NCBI GenBank assembly: GCA_036008685.1
Contig: DASYNF010000096.1
Coordinates: 1 to 64,000, forward strand
Direction: 5' to 3'
From: Actinomadura_C sp036008685
GTDB taxonomy: Bacteria; Actinomycetota; Actinomycetes; Streptosporangiales; Streptosporangiaceae
Length of the DNA: 64,000 nucleotides
The notes beneath the pieces were generated by a model. It was not told the DNA's origin. It saw nothing but the letters and a program-made list of their open reading frames with translations, and searched no databases. Positions 24,528-32,906 of this stretch are shown here, one piece after another. The position numbers and the translations under genes are program-made. Each line of letters opens with the position of its first letter. Position 1 is the first letter of the stretch.

Positions 24528-25625
24528 CTACCCTCGCGCCTCGTCGCCCAACCGTGCGGTGAACAGGGCCCGCACCGCCGGCTCGGACCTGACCAGATCG
24601 AGCGCCATCGCGGCGTGGCCGGGGACATAGCCGTTGCCGATGAGCATGGTGACGTCGGCGGCCAGCCCCTCGGCGCCGAGCGCGGCCGCCGCGAAGGAGG
24701 TCGCCATCGAAAAGAAGATCACCGTGCCGCCGGGCGCGGTGGCGAGGATCGCTCCGTGCTCGCACCCGGGGACGTCGACGCAGACGACCGTGACGTCGGC
24801 GGGCCGGCCGATCGCCTCGGCGAGGGCGACCGGGTCGCGCGCGTCCGCCCGTACGACCCGGTCGGCGAGCCCGGCGCGATCGAGAAGATCCTGCTCCCGT
24901 GAAGTCGGGACGACGCCGATGGTCTCCTTGGCGCCGGCTCGCCGCGCCGCGGCGAGTGCCAGCGAGCCGCTCTTGCCGGCGGCGCCCAGCACGGCCACGA
25001 CCGGGGGTGCTCCGTCCGGGCGATCCCCCGTCCCACCGGCGTGCCGGCCCGCCCCGGCGTAGGAGGAGACGACGCGATGGGTCAGCGCCGGCGCGCCGCA
25101 CACGTCCATGACCGCGAGACTGAGCGGAACCGCGAGGTCCTCCGGGAGCACGGCCGCGATCGAGCGGCCGAACAGGATCGCGTGCCCGGCCGCCGGGATC
25201 TGCTCGGTGAGACCGTCCCAGCGCGCGAGCCCATCCGTGATCTCCAGCGGGGTCAGGGTCAGGGAGACCAGGGTCGCGACCCGCTGTCCCGGCCGGAGTC
25301 CCAGCGGCGACTCTGGTCCGACCTCCTCGACGGTGCCGACGAGCATGCCCCCGGACCCGGTCACCGGGTTGTGCATCTTGCCGCGCTCACCGACGATCGC
25401 GAGGACCTCCGCGCGGATGGCGTCGGGGTCCCCGTCGTGCTTGACGAACAGCTGCCGATAGGACGCCGCGTCGAGGTTGAGCCGCTCGACGCCGATCCGG
25501 ACCTCGTCCGCACGGATGCGGGGCGCCGGATCGAGCCGGTGCGCCGCCTGGGGCAGCACGGCGTCCGTATCGAGGACCCGGTGCAGTCCGATCGCCGAGG
25601 AGTCCCGAGCCCGCGGCTCCCTCAT
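24528..25625 (-). CDS. kdd: L-erythro-3,5-diaminohexanoate dehydrogenase
   Basis: A 365-residue NAD(P)-dependent dehydrogenase with an MDR-like fold. The dinucleotide-binding segment is VLGAAGKSGSLALAAARRAGA (about 210-230). The N-terminal LDPAPRIRADEVRIGVERLNLDAASYRQL and the SGGMLVGTVEEVG segment match the Kdd family, which oxidatively deaminates 3,5-diaminohexanoate to 3-keto-5-aminohexanoate. It is the first gene of the minus-strand lysine operon and divergent from kamA. The start is ATG 25623-25625. Confidence 0.9.
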   Translation of the reverse strand: MREPRARDSSAIGLHRVLDTDAVLPQAAHRLDPAPRIRADEVRIGVERLNLDAASYRQLFVKHDGDPDAIRAEVLAIVGERGKMHNPVTGSGGMLVGTVEEVGPESPLGLRPGQRVATLVSLTLTPLEITDGLARWDGLTEQIPAAGHAILFGRSIAAVLPEDLAVPLSLAVMDVCGAPALTHRVVSSYAGAGRHAGGTGDRPDGAPPVVAVLGAAGKSGSLALAAARRAGAKETIGVVPTSREQDLLDRAGLADRVVRADARDPVALAEAIGRPADVTVVCVDVPGCEHGAILATAPGGTVIFFSMATSFAAAALGAEGLAADVTMLIGNGYVPGHAAMALDLVRSEPAVRALFTARLGDEARG

Positions 25626-25873
25626 GTGCCCACCCCCGCCATCGGGCCCGGTCCTGTGACGGCCGGCGCCCTTCGATGTCGATTACCGCCCCGTACACCT
25701 TGACCTGAAGGATATGCGGCGCAACTCTGGTTATAGAGGAATACTTCCCGTACTCTGCCGCTTGAACCAGAGTTTGTACAGACCTGACTTTCTCTTGGCT
25801 TAACCGGCCGTACGCCCGGATGAGTTCACGGATCGGTCGGCGGCGGGTACGGCCCGATCCCACGGAGGCGCCG
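25626..25873. promoter_or_regulatory. Divergent promoter region of kdd and kamA
   Basis: This stretch of about 250 nt between two divergent lysine-catabolism genes must carry both promoters. It contains a locally AT-richer segment (about 25720-25800), with GGTTATAGAGGAATACTTCC near 25730 and an AACCAGAGTT stretch near 25766 that partly mirrors AACTCTGGTT near 25723. These two form an inverted pair (AACTCTGGTT / AACCAGAGTT) spanning about 25723-25775, a possible regulator site. Confidence 0.5.
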
Positions 25874-27226
25874 GTGACCATCGATGTTCACGCGCGACCA
25901 CAGCCCTATGCCTATCGGCGCCGCGAACTGGTGGAGCCCGACTGGCGGCGCTTCCCCGGCTGGGCCGGCGTCACCCGTGCGGAGTGGGAGTCGGCGCAGT
26001 GGCAACGGGCCCACTGCGTGAAGAACGTCCGCCAGCTCCGGGAGGTCATGGGCGGGCTCCTCGCCGAGGAGTTCTACGACGATCTGCAGCGCGATCAACG
26101 CCACCGCGCCACGATGTCGATGCTGATCCCGCCCCAGATGGTCAACACCATGGAGGTCGGGTCGACCGAGGGGTTCTACGCCGATCCGGTGCGGCGCTAC
26201 ATGCTCCCGGTGTTCAGTGACCGGCGGACCGACTGGCCCTCGCATCCGCACTCCACCCGGGACTCACTCCACGAGACGGAGATGTGGGCGGTCGAGGGGC
26301 TGACGCACCGTTATCCGACCAAGGTCCTGGCCGAGCTGCTGCCCACGTGCCCGCAGTACTGCGGGCACTGCACCCGGATGGACCTGGTGGGCAACTCCAC
26401 CCCCGCCATCGACAAGCAGAAGTTCGGCCTCCGGCCGGCCGACCGGCACGAGGCCATGCTCGATTATCTGCGCCGCACGCCCGGCGTGCGGGACGTCGTG
26501 GTCTCGGGAGGCGACGTCGCCAACATGCCGTGGCCGCGGCTGGAGGACTTCGTCTCGCGGTTGCTGGACATCGACAACGTCCGGGACATCAGGCTCGCCA
26601 CCAAGGCGCTCATGGGGCTCCCCCAGCACTGGCTGCAGGACGAGGTCCGCGCCGGCATGGAACGGCTGGCCGCCAAGGCCCGGCGACGCGGAGCGCAGAT
26701 CGCGATCCACACCCACATCAACGCGGCGCAGTCGGTGACCCCGCTGGTGGCGCGGGCCGCCAAGGCCATGCTCGAGACGGGCATCCGGGACGTGCGCAAC
26801 CAGGGAGTGCTGCTGCGCGGCGTCAACGACAGCCCCGAGGCGCTGCTGGACCTGTCCTTCGCCATGCTCGACGAAGCGGCCATCCTGCCGTACTACCTGT
26901 ACATGTGCGACATGATCCCGTTCAGCGAGCACTGGCGGCTGGCCGTCTGGGAGGCGCAGTCGCTCCAGCACGCCATCATGGGCTACCTGCCGGGTTTCGC
27001 CACGCCCCGCATCGTCTGCGACGTTCCCTACGTCGGCAAGCGCTGGGTGCACCAGCTCGCCGGCTACGACCGTGAGCGCGGGATCTCGTACTGGACCAAG
27101 AACTACCGCACCGGCATCGAGACCGACGACCCGGACGCCCTCACCCGGATGTACGAGTACTACGACCCGATCGACACCCTGCCCCCGGCCGGCCAGGCCT
27201 GGTGGCGCCGGTACGCCCCGGCGTGA
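25874..27226 (+). CDS. kamA: Lysine 2,3-aminomutase (KamA-family radical SAM)
   Basis: A 450-residue radical SAM enzyme converting L-lysine to L-beta-lysine. The [4Fe-4S] motif is C159, C163 and C166 (CPQYCGHC). The KamA-typical SGGDVANMPWPRLEDF, IAIHTHINAAQSVTP and YYLYMCDMIP segments follow. The PLP-lysine motif, PGGGGK in well-studied enzymes, appears as PYVGK with K389. GTG 25874 is chosen because GGAGG lies 5 nt upstream; an ATG at 25820 is in frame but has no such site. It is divergent from kdd-kamDE-kal and makes the substrate of KamDE. Confidence 0.9.
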   Translation: MTIDVHARPQPYAYRRRELVEPDWRRFPGWAGVTRAEWESAQWQRAHCVKNVRQLREVMGGLLAEEFYDDLQRDQRHRATMSMLIPPQMVNTMEVGSTEGFYADPVRRYMLPVFSDRRTDWPSHPHSTRDSLHETEMWAVEGLTHRYPTKVLAELLPTCPQYCGHCTRMDLVGNSTPAIDKQKFGLRPADRHEAMLDYLRRTPGVRDVVVSGGDVANMPWPRLEDFVSRLLDIDNVRDIRLATKALMGLPQHWLQDEVRAGMERLAAKARRRGAQIAIHTHINAAQSVTPLVARAAKAMLETGIRDVRNQGVLLRGVNDSPEALLDLSFAMLDEAAILPYYLYMCDMIPFSEHWRLAVWEAQSLQHAIMGYLPGFATPRIVCDVPYVGKRWVHQLAGYDRERGISYWTKNYRTGIETDDPDALTRMYEYYDPIDTLPPAGQAWWRRYAPA

Positions 27227-27361
27227 CGAGGCGCCCGGTCGGGAGGGGACGGGACCGCGCGGAGCCGGGGCCGTACGGGACCGCTCGCGGCCGGGCCGTA
27301 GGCGCGTTCAGCAGTACAGTCCCGGCGAACGCGCCGGCGGAGCCGGATCTACGCTGGTCGG

Positions 27362-28531
27362 GTGATCTCCCCTGTATCCCCCTGCCCCATCGGCGCCCAG
27401 GCCACGGCCGGCGAACTCGCCGGCGACCCGCACACCCTGCTCGCCCGGCTGCGTGCCGCCGAGCCGGTCTCGTGGATCGCCGCGCTGGAGTGCTGGCTCG
27501 TCACCCGCCACGACCTCGCGCTCCAGGTCATGCGGGACGCGGAGACCTTCACCGTCGACGACCCGCGGTTCTCGACCGCGCAGGTGATCGGCGCGAGCAT
27601 GCTGTCGCTCGACGGCGCCGTGCACGTTCGGCATCGCGAGCCGTTCGCCCGGCCGTTCCGGCCGGCTCGGACGCGTGCCCGGTTCACCGCCTTCGTGCAG
27701 GAGGAGGTGGACCGCCTGGTCGCCGCGATGAAGCCGGTGGGCACCGCCGAGCTGCGCGGCGACTTCGCGGGCCCGCTGGCCGTGGCGGTGGTCGCCGAGG
27801 CGCTGGGGCTGCCGGACGCCGACGCCGCGACCATCCGGTCGTGGTACGACACGTTCGTCGCGGCCATCTCGGAGATCACGGCAGGCCGGCCCGGAGAAGC
27901 GGGTGAGGCCTACGGCAGGCTCCGCGCCGCGGTGGAGGGCGCCATCGGCTCGGGTCGCGACTCCTCTCTGCTGGTGACCGTCGCGGCGCAGGACGAGGGC
28001 CTCACGACGGCAGAGGTCGTGGCCAACGCGGCGGTCCTGATGTTCGGCGGGATCGACACCACCGAAGGGATGATCGTCAACGCCGTCCTGCATCTGCTGA
28101 GCCATCCCGGCCAGCTGGCTCTCGTCCGGGCCGACCCTGGCCTGCTGGACGCCGCCATCGAAGAGTCGCTGCGCCTGGAGCCGTCGGCCGCCGTGGTCGA
28201 CCGGTACGCCGCCCATGACGTCCACCTGGGCCCGGCGGCGATCCGCAAGGGCGACCTCGTACGCGTGTCCATCACCGGCGCCAACCGGGATCCCGAGGTG
28301 TTCACCGACCCGGACCGGTTCGACCTGCGGAGGCCGAACAGCGCCCGGCATCTCGCCTTCGCGCACGGGCCGCACTTCTGCTTCGGCGCGCACCTGGCCC
28401 GGCTGGAGACCCGCACCGCCCTGCGGGGGCTGATGGATCATCTCCCGGGGCTGCGGCTGGCGGCTCCCGCGGCCCCGCGGGGCCTGGTGTTCCGTAAGCC
28501 GCCCGAGCTCCTGGTGAGCTGGACGGCCTGA
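27362..28531 (+). CDS. Cytochrome P450
   Basis: A 389-residue bacterial class I P450. The haem ligand is C340 in FAHGPHFCFGAHLAR, the I-helix oxygen-activation motif is MFGGIDTTEG, and the K-helix ExxR is EESLR. There is no membrane anchor, so it is soluble and would need separate ferredoxin and reductase, which are not in the window. The substrate is unknown; the neighbours (lysine mutase, DUF3616) do not indicate a biosynthetic cluster. It starts at GTG 27362. Confidence 0.95.
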   Translation: MISPVSPCPIGAQATAGELAGDPHTLLARLRAAEPVSWIAALECWLVTRHDLALQVMRDAETFTVDDPRFSTAQVIGASMLSLDGAVHVRHREPFARPFRPARTRARFTAFVQEEVDRLVAAMKPVGTAELRGDFAGPLAVAVVAEALGLPDADAATIRSWYDTFVAAISEITAGRPGEAGEAYGRLRAAVEGAIGSGRDSSLLVTVAAQDEGLTTAEVVANAAVLMFGGIDTTEGMIVNAVLHLLSHPGQLALVRADPGLLDAAIEESLRLEPSAAVVDRYAAHDVHLGPAAIRKGDLVRVSITGANRDPEVFTDPDRFDLRRPNSARHLAFAHGPHFCFGAHLARLETRTALRGLMDHLPGLRLAAPAAPRGLVFRKPPELLVSWTA

Positions 28532-28597
28532 CGCCTTTACGTTGTAGATCACAATATCCCGGCGGGGAAGGTACGCCCGGTATGGGACCATCGGCGG

Positions 28598-29668
28598 GTG
28601 AAAGCCGAACGCCGGGTCGAGCTGCGCGTCCGCCCCGACACCACCCGGGAGATCCACGCCAACTTCTCCGGGGTCCGGGAGGACGGCCCGTGCCTGTGGG
28701 TGGCCAGCGACGAGGGCGCCCGCATCGAACGTCTCACCGCGACGACCGACCACGACGGACGCGTCGCCGCCTTCACGGCCCATCGCACCTTCGCTCTGGC
28801 CGACCTGGTGAAGCTCCCGGCCGGTCCGGACGAGGAGGCCGACCTGGAGGGACTCGCCCGGGCCGGCGAATGGCTCTGGACCGTGGGCTCGCACAGCCAC
28901 AAGCGCAAGAGGATCAAGCCCGGGCACCGGCCGAACAAGGCCCGCAAGCGGCTCGCGACCGTGATCCGTGAGGACAACAGGTTCATCCTCGCCCGGCTCC
29001 CCGTGGTGACGGGGCCCGACGGGCTGCCCGAGGTCGTCCGCGAGACCGAGGACGGACGGTGCGCCGCGATCCTGGGCGGCGGCGACGACGCGATCACCGG
29101 CCTGTTCGGCGACGACCCGCATCTCGCTCCGTTCCTGTCCCTTCCCGGCAAGGACAACGGCTTCGACGTCGAGGGCATCGCGGTGCTGGGCGACCGGGTC
29201 TACCTCGGGCTGCGGGGCCCGGTGCTGCGCGGCTGGGCAGTGATCATCGAGCTGCGGCCGGACGACGACCCGGGAGGCGAGCGGCTCCGGCTGCGCCCCT
29301 TCGACGACGGGTCCCTCTACCGCACGCACTTCCTGGACCTCGGCGGCCTGGGCGTTCGGGACCTGTGCCCCGACGGCGACGACCTCCTGATCCTGACCGG
29401 GCCGACCATGGACCTGGACGGGCCGGTGCGCCTCGTCCGGTGGCCGCGCGCCGCGGACACCGGTGAACCCGCCGTCGTCACCGCCGAGGAGCTGCGCGTG
29501 CTCGGCGAGGTGCCGTACGGCGAAGGCAAGGATCACCCCGAGGGCATGACGCTCCTGAAGGGCACGGACGGGCCCCGGCTGCTGGTCGTCCACGACAGCC
29601 CGGCCCCGGATCGGTACACGCCCGACGGCGGCATCCTGGCCGACGTGATCATGCTCGGACCCGAGTAA
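28598..29668 (+). CDS. DUF3616 domain protein
   Basis: A 356-residue protein, probably a beta-propeller. DUF3616-type segments recur: NFSGVREDGPCLWVASDEG, DLEGLARAGEWLWTVGSHS, DVEGIAVLGDRVYLGLRGPVLRG and DHPEGMTLLKG. It lacks a signal peptide, so it is likely cytoplasmic. The biochemical role is not known for the family. It starts at GTG 28598, 66 nt after the P450 gene on the same strand. Confidence 0.8.
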   Translation: MKAERRVELRVRPDTTREIHANFSGVREDGPCLWVASDEGARIERLTATTDHDGRVAAFTAHRTFALADLVKLPAGPDEEADLEGLARAGEWLWTVGSHSHKRKRIKPGHRPNKARKRLATVIREDNRFILARLPVVTGPDGLPEVVRETEDGRCAAILGGGDDAITGLFGDDPHLAPFLSLPGKDNGFDVEGIAVLGDRVYLGLRGPVLRGWAVIIELRPDDDPGGERLRLRPFDDGSLYRTHFLDLGGLGVRDLCPDGDDLLILTGPTMDLDGPVRLVRWPRAADTGEPAVVTAEELRVLGEVPYGEGKDHPEGMTLLKGTDGPRLLVVHDSPAPDRYTPDGGILADVIMLGPE

Positions 29669-29736
29669 GCGCGCACTTGCAGCATCTGCTTGGATGAGCC
29701 TGTCCGCTGGCGAGTCCGAGGTGAGGCGAGCACATC

Positions 29737-30954
29737 GTGATCGAATGGTCCGACGAAGAAGTGATGGTGCGGGACACGGTCCGTGACTGGATCGACGCCG
29801 AGATCCGCCCCCACCTGGACGAGCTGGACGCCGGAGAGCTCCCCCCGTACGACCTGATCCGCAAGCTCTACGCGACCTTCGGCATGGACGAGATGGCCCG
29901 CTCGTCGTTCCGGTCGCGGATCGAGCGCGACGGCCGGACCGAGACGAGCGAGGACCCCCCCTCCCGGCAGAAGGGCTCTGGCGACCTGCGGGCCGCGATG
30001 AGCATGCTGCCCATCATCGAGCTCTGCAAGGTGTCCCCCGGGCTGGTCACCGCGATGGGGGTGAGCCTGGGTCTGGCCGCGGGCACCGTCATGAAACGCG
30101 GCACCATCGAGCAGAAGGAACGCTGGGGCCTGGACCTGCTGACCTTCGACAAGGTCGGCGCCTGGGCGATCACCGAGCCGAACTCGGGCAGCGACGCGTT
30201 CGGCGGCATGCAGGCCACCGCCAGGAAGGTCGGCGACGAGTACGTCATCAACGGCGGCAAGACCTTCATCACCAACGGCCCCTACGCCGACACCATCGTG
30301 TTCTACTGCAAGCTCGACGACGGCGCGCCGCCGCGCGACCGCGAGATCCTCACCTTTGTGCTCGACCGCGGCATGCCCGGGCTCGAACAGAGCAAGCCGC
30401 TGCGCAAGATGGGCCTGCACTCCTCCCCCACCGGCGAGCTGTTCCTGAACGACGTCCGCGCGGGCGCCGACCGGCTGCTCGCCGGCGGCTCCGGCGGTGG
30501 TCGTGAGTCCGCGCGCCAGAACTTCGTCGCCGAGCGCGCGGGAGTCGCGGCCATGGCGCTCGGGGTCATCGAGGAGTGCCTGAAGCTGTCGGTCCAGTAC
30601 GCCAGGTCCCGGGTGCTCTGGGACCGGCCGATCGGCGACTACCAGCTGATCCAGCTCAAGCTGGCCAAGATGGAGGTCGCCCGGCTCAACGTGCAGAACC
30701 TGGTGTTCCGGCACGTCGAGATGCAGCGGGCCGGCCGCACCCCCACCCTCGCCGAGGCATCGGCCATGAAGCTCTACTCCGCGCAGGCGGCCTCGGAGGT
30801 CGCCATGGAGGCGGTGCAGCTGTTCGGCGGCAACGGCTACATGTCGGAATACCGCGTGGAGCAGCTCGCCCGGGACGCCAAGTCGTTTCAGATCTACGCC
30901 GGCACGGACGAGATCCAGGTGAGCCATATCGCCAAGGACCTGCTGTCGCGGTAG
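29737..30954 (+). CDS. Acyl-CoA dehydrogenase
   Basis: A 405-residue FAD-dependent acyl-CoA dehydrogenase. It has the FAD/substrate motif WAITEPNSGSDAFG, GGKTFITNG, RMGLHSSPTGELF-like and LFGGNGYMSEYRVEQLARDAK segments. The C-terminal motif is IYAGTDEIQ, so the usual catalytic Glu of IYEGT is Ala. Glu266 in AERAGVAAMALG occupies the alternative helix-G position used by isovaleryl- and long-chain-type enzymes. It starts at GTG 29737. The substrate is not predictable; it could reduce or oxidise short acyl-CoAs from neighbouring pathways, but that is speculation. Confidence 0.93.
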   Translation: MIEWSDEEVMVRDTVRDWIDAEIRPHLDELDAGELPPYDLIRKLYATFGMDEMARSSFRSRIERDGRTETSEDPPSRQKGSGDLRAAMSMLPIIELCKVSPGLVTAMGVSLGLAAGTVMKRGTIEQKERWGLDLLTFDKVGAWAITEPNSGSDAFGGMQATARKVGDEYVINGGKTFITNGPYADTIVFYCKLDDGAPPRDREILTFVLDRGMPGLEQSKPLRKMGLHSSPTGELFLNDVRAGADRLLAGGSGGGRESARQNFVAERAGVAAMALGVIEECLKLSVQYARSRVLWDRPIGDYQLIQLKLAKMEVARLNVQNLVFRHVEMQRAGRTPTLAEASAMKLYSAQAASEVAMEAVQLFGGNGYMSEYRVEQLARDAKSFQIYAGTDEIQVSHIAKDLLSR

Positions 30955-31038
30955 GCGGGAACGCACCGGGGGCGCCGGGCCTTTTGCCCGGGAAAGCCGT
31001 GGCTGGACAGCGAGGTCGAGGGACTGAATACTCGCGTT

Positions 31039-31578
31039 ATGAACGGTGGGCCCTCATACCCGGTTCGGGCGTCGGACATGGAGCGCGACCGGGCACTGAA
31101 GGCGCTCGGCGACCGGGTCGCCGAAGGACGGATGTCGGACGACACGTTCGAGCGACGGGTGGATCAGATCCTGCGGGCACGCAGCCAGGCGGAGCTCGCC
31201 GAGATCGTCCACGATCTGCCTCCCGGGAACAAGATGATGGACCGGCTGACCGGCGTGGTCGCCTCGTTCTCGTCCATGACGGCACGGATCGAGGCGGCTT
31301 GGCGCACGCCCCGGCTGCCGCGTCTGATGCTGCCGCCGGACGGGCTCACCCGCATCGTCATCGGCCGCGCACCCGGCTGCAACTTCATCCTGACCGACCC
31401 GACGGTGTCGCGTTTCCACGCGGAGATCTACCGGGGCGGAACCGGGTGGATGGTGACGGACCTGGGGTCGATGAACGGCACGCGGGTGAACGGGTGGCGG
31501 CTCACCGGCCCGGCCCCGGTGCGACCCGGCGACCAGGTCGGCTTCGGCAACCTGACCTTCATCGTCGCGGCGTCCTGA
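31039..31578 (+). CDS. DUF1707-FHA domain protein
   Basis: A 179-residue protein with an N-terminal DUF1707 domain (about 10-60: VRASDMERDRALKALGDRVAEGRMSDDTFERRVDQ) and a C-terminal FHA domain (about 105-178) with RIVIGRAPGCN, SRFHAEI and GSMNGTRVNG, the residues that bind phosphothreonine. It is probably a reader of Ser/Thr kinase signalling. There is no membrane segment. It is preceded by 84 nt of non-coding DNA and stands alone. Confidence 0.92.
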   Translation: MNGGPSYPVRASDMERDRALKALGDRVAEGRMSDDTFERRVDQILRARSQAELAEIVHDLPPGNKMMDRLTGVVASFSSMTARIEAAWRTPRLPRLMLPPDGLTRIVIGRAPGCNFILTDPTVSRFHAEIYRGGTGWMVTDLGSMNGTRVNGWRLTGPAPVRPGDQVGFGNLTFIVAAS

Positions 31579-31647
31579 ATCCGGCCCGCGTCCGCGCTTC
31601 CTCATGCGATCGTTCGCACGGCCCGCGAGGCGGATACAGTCCCCTCT

Positions 31648-32538
31648 GTGCCTGAATCCCCCCTGACCGACGCGGACGTCCCGGCCTTCTGGCATGCGCT
31701 GGGCCTGCCCGGTCTCTTCGACGTCCACGTTCACTTCATGCCGCCCCGGTTGCTGAGCCGGGTGTGGGAGTACTTCGACGAGCCGGGCCCGCTGATCGGC
31801 CGGGAATGGCCCATCCGGTACCGCTCGACCCAGGAGGAGCGGATCACGCGGCTGCGGGAGCTCGGAGTCCGGGCCTTCACCGCCCTCGCCTACCCGCACC
31901 GGCCGGGGATGGCCGAGAGCCTGAACGAGTGGTCGGCCGGGTTCGCGCGGGAGGTGCCGGAGTGCGTACCGACCGGCACGTTCTTCCCCGAGCCGGACGT
32001 CGCGGAGTACGTACGGCGGGCGATCGACGGCGGCACCCGGGTCTTCAAGGTGCACCTGCAGGTGGGGGGCTTCGACCCGCGCGAGGAGATCCTCGATCCG
32101 GTGTGGGCCCTGCTCGCCGAGTCCGGAACGGCGGCCCTCGTCCACGCCGGGTCCGGGCCGGTCGCCAACGGCTTCACCGGTCCCGGGCCGTTCGGCGAGG
32201 TGCTGGAGCGTCACCCCGGCCTCATCGCGATCATCGCTCATCTGGGGGCGCCGGAGTTCGACGGGTTCTTCGCACTCGCCGACCGTCATCCGGGTGTGCA
32301 CCTGGACACCACGGGCATGTTCACGGACTTCTACGGCGGGAAGGACGGATTCCCCGCCCACCTGGTCCCGCGGCTGCGCGAGCTCGGGCTGGCCGGCCGC
32401 ATCCTCCTCGGCACCGACTTCCCGAACATCCCGCATGAGTACGCCCACCAGCTCGAGGCCCTGGAGCGGCTGGAGCTCGGCGACGAGTGGCTGCGAGAGG
32501 TCTGCTGGGAGGGCGGCGCGCGCCTGCTGAAGGGCTGA
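31648..32538 (+). CDS. Amidohydrolase-family metal-dependent hydrolase
   Basis: A 296-residue TIM-barrel hydrolase of the amidohydrolase 2 (ACMSD-like) type. Metal ligands are in FDVHVHFMP (HxH at about 28-30), AALVHAGSG, IAHLGAPEF and LGTDFPNI (Asp). The substrate is not predictable. It starts at GTG 31648 and has no operon partner on the same strand. Confidence 0.88.
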   Translation: MPESPLTDADVPAFWHALGLPGLFDVHVHFMPPRLLSRVWEYFDEPGPLIGREWPIRYRSTQEERITRLRELGVRAFTALAYPHRPGMAESLNEWSAGFAREVPECVPTGTFFPEPDVAEYVRRAIDGGTRVFKVHLQVGGFDPREEILDPVWALLAESGTAALVHAGSGPVANGFTGPGPFGEVLERHPGLIAIIAHLGAPEFDGFFALADRHPGVHLDTTGMFTDFYGGKDGFPAHLVPRLRELGLAGRILLGTDFPNIPHEYAHQLEALERLELGDEWLREVCWEGGARLLKG

Positions 32539-32555
32539 GGCGCCGATGCCCGGCC

Positions 32556-32906
32556 CTATCCCTCCGCTCTGGCCGGGCGGAGGATGCAGAACTCGTTGCC
32601 CTCGGGGTCTCGGAGCACCTGCCAGCGGTCACCTTGGTAGACGTCGGCGGCGCGCGTGGCCCCGAGCGCGATCGCCTGTTCGATCGCCATGGAGAAGTCG
32701 CTGCCGCGCAGGTCCAGGTGAAGACGGTTCTTCACCGTCTTCGGATCCGGGACGGCGAGGAAGTCGAGCCGCCAGCCCTGGGGGGCGTGCAGCGTCGCGT
32801 CCCCGTCCGTGTCGATCTCGATCTTGCCGCCGAGCAGCCGGCGCCACCACTCGGCGAGCCGGGGCGGATCCGCGCAGTCGATGGCCAGTGCCGCGACGGA
32901 TGTCAG
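32556..32906 (-). CDS. VOC/glyoxalase-like protein with an apparent CTG start
   Basis: A protein of about 116 residues with the Glyoxalase_6-like VOC fold: IDCADPPRLAEWWRRLLGG, HLDLRG and VLRDPEGNEFCIL. No ATG, GTG or TTG occurs near the expected N-terminus. The best start is CTG 32906, which overlaps the TGA of the upstream dehydrogenase as CTGA, suggesting coupled translation from a rare start codon. An upstream in-frame start lies far inside the dehydrogenase gene and is implausible. The activity is unknown. Confidence 0.75.
   Translation of the reverse strand: MTSVAALAIDCADPPRLAEWWRRLLGGKIEIDTDGDATLHAPQGWRLDFLAVPDPKTVKNRLHLDLRGSDFSMAIEQAIALGATRAADVYQGDRWQVLRDPEGNEFCILRPARAEG

Noticed and set aside
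20028..27226. A beta-lysine antibiotic biosynthesis cluster (streptothricin or capreomycin type)
   Set aside because: kamA alone could suggest this, but kamDE, kdd and kal point to degradation, and no peptide synthetase or amide synthase is present.
27308..29593. A 761-codon antisense frame across the P450 and DUF3616 genes
   Set aside because: It spans two clearly real genes on the opposite strand and shows no recognisable domain.
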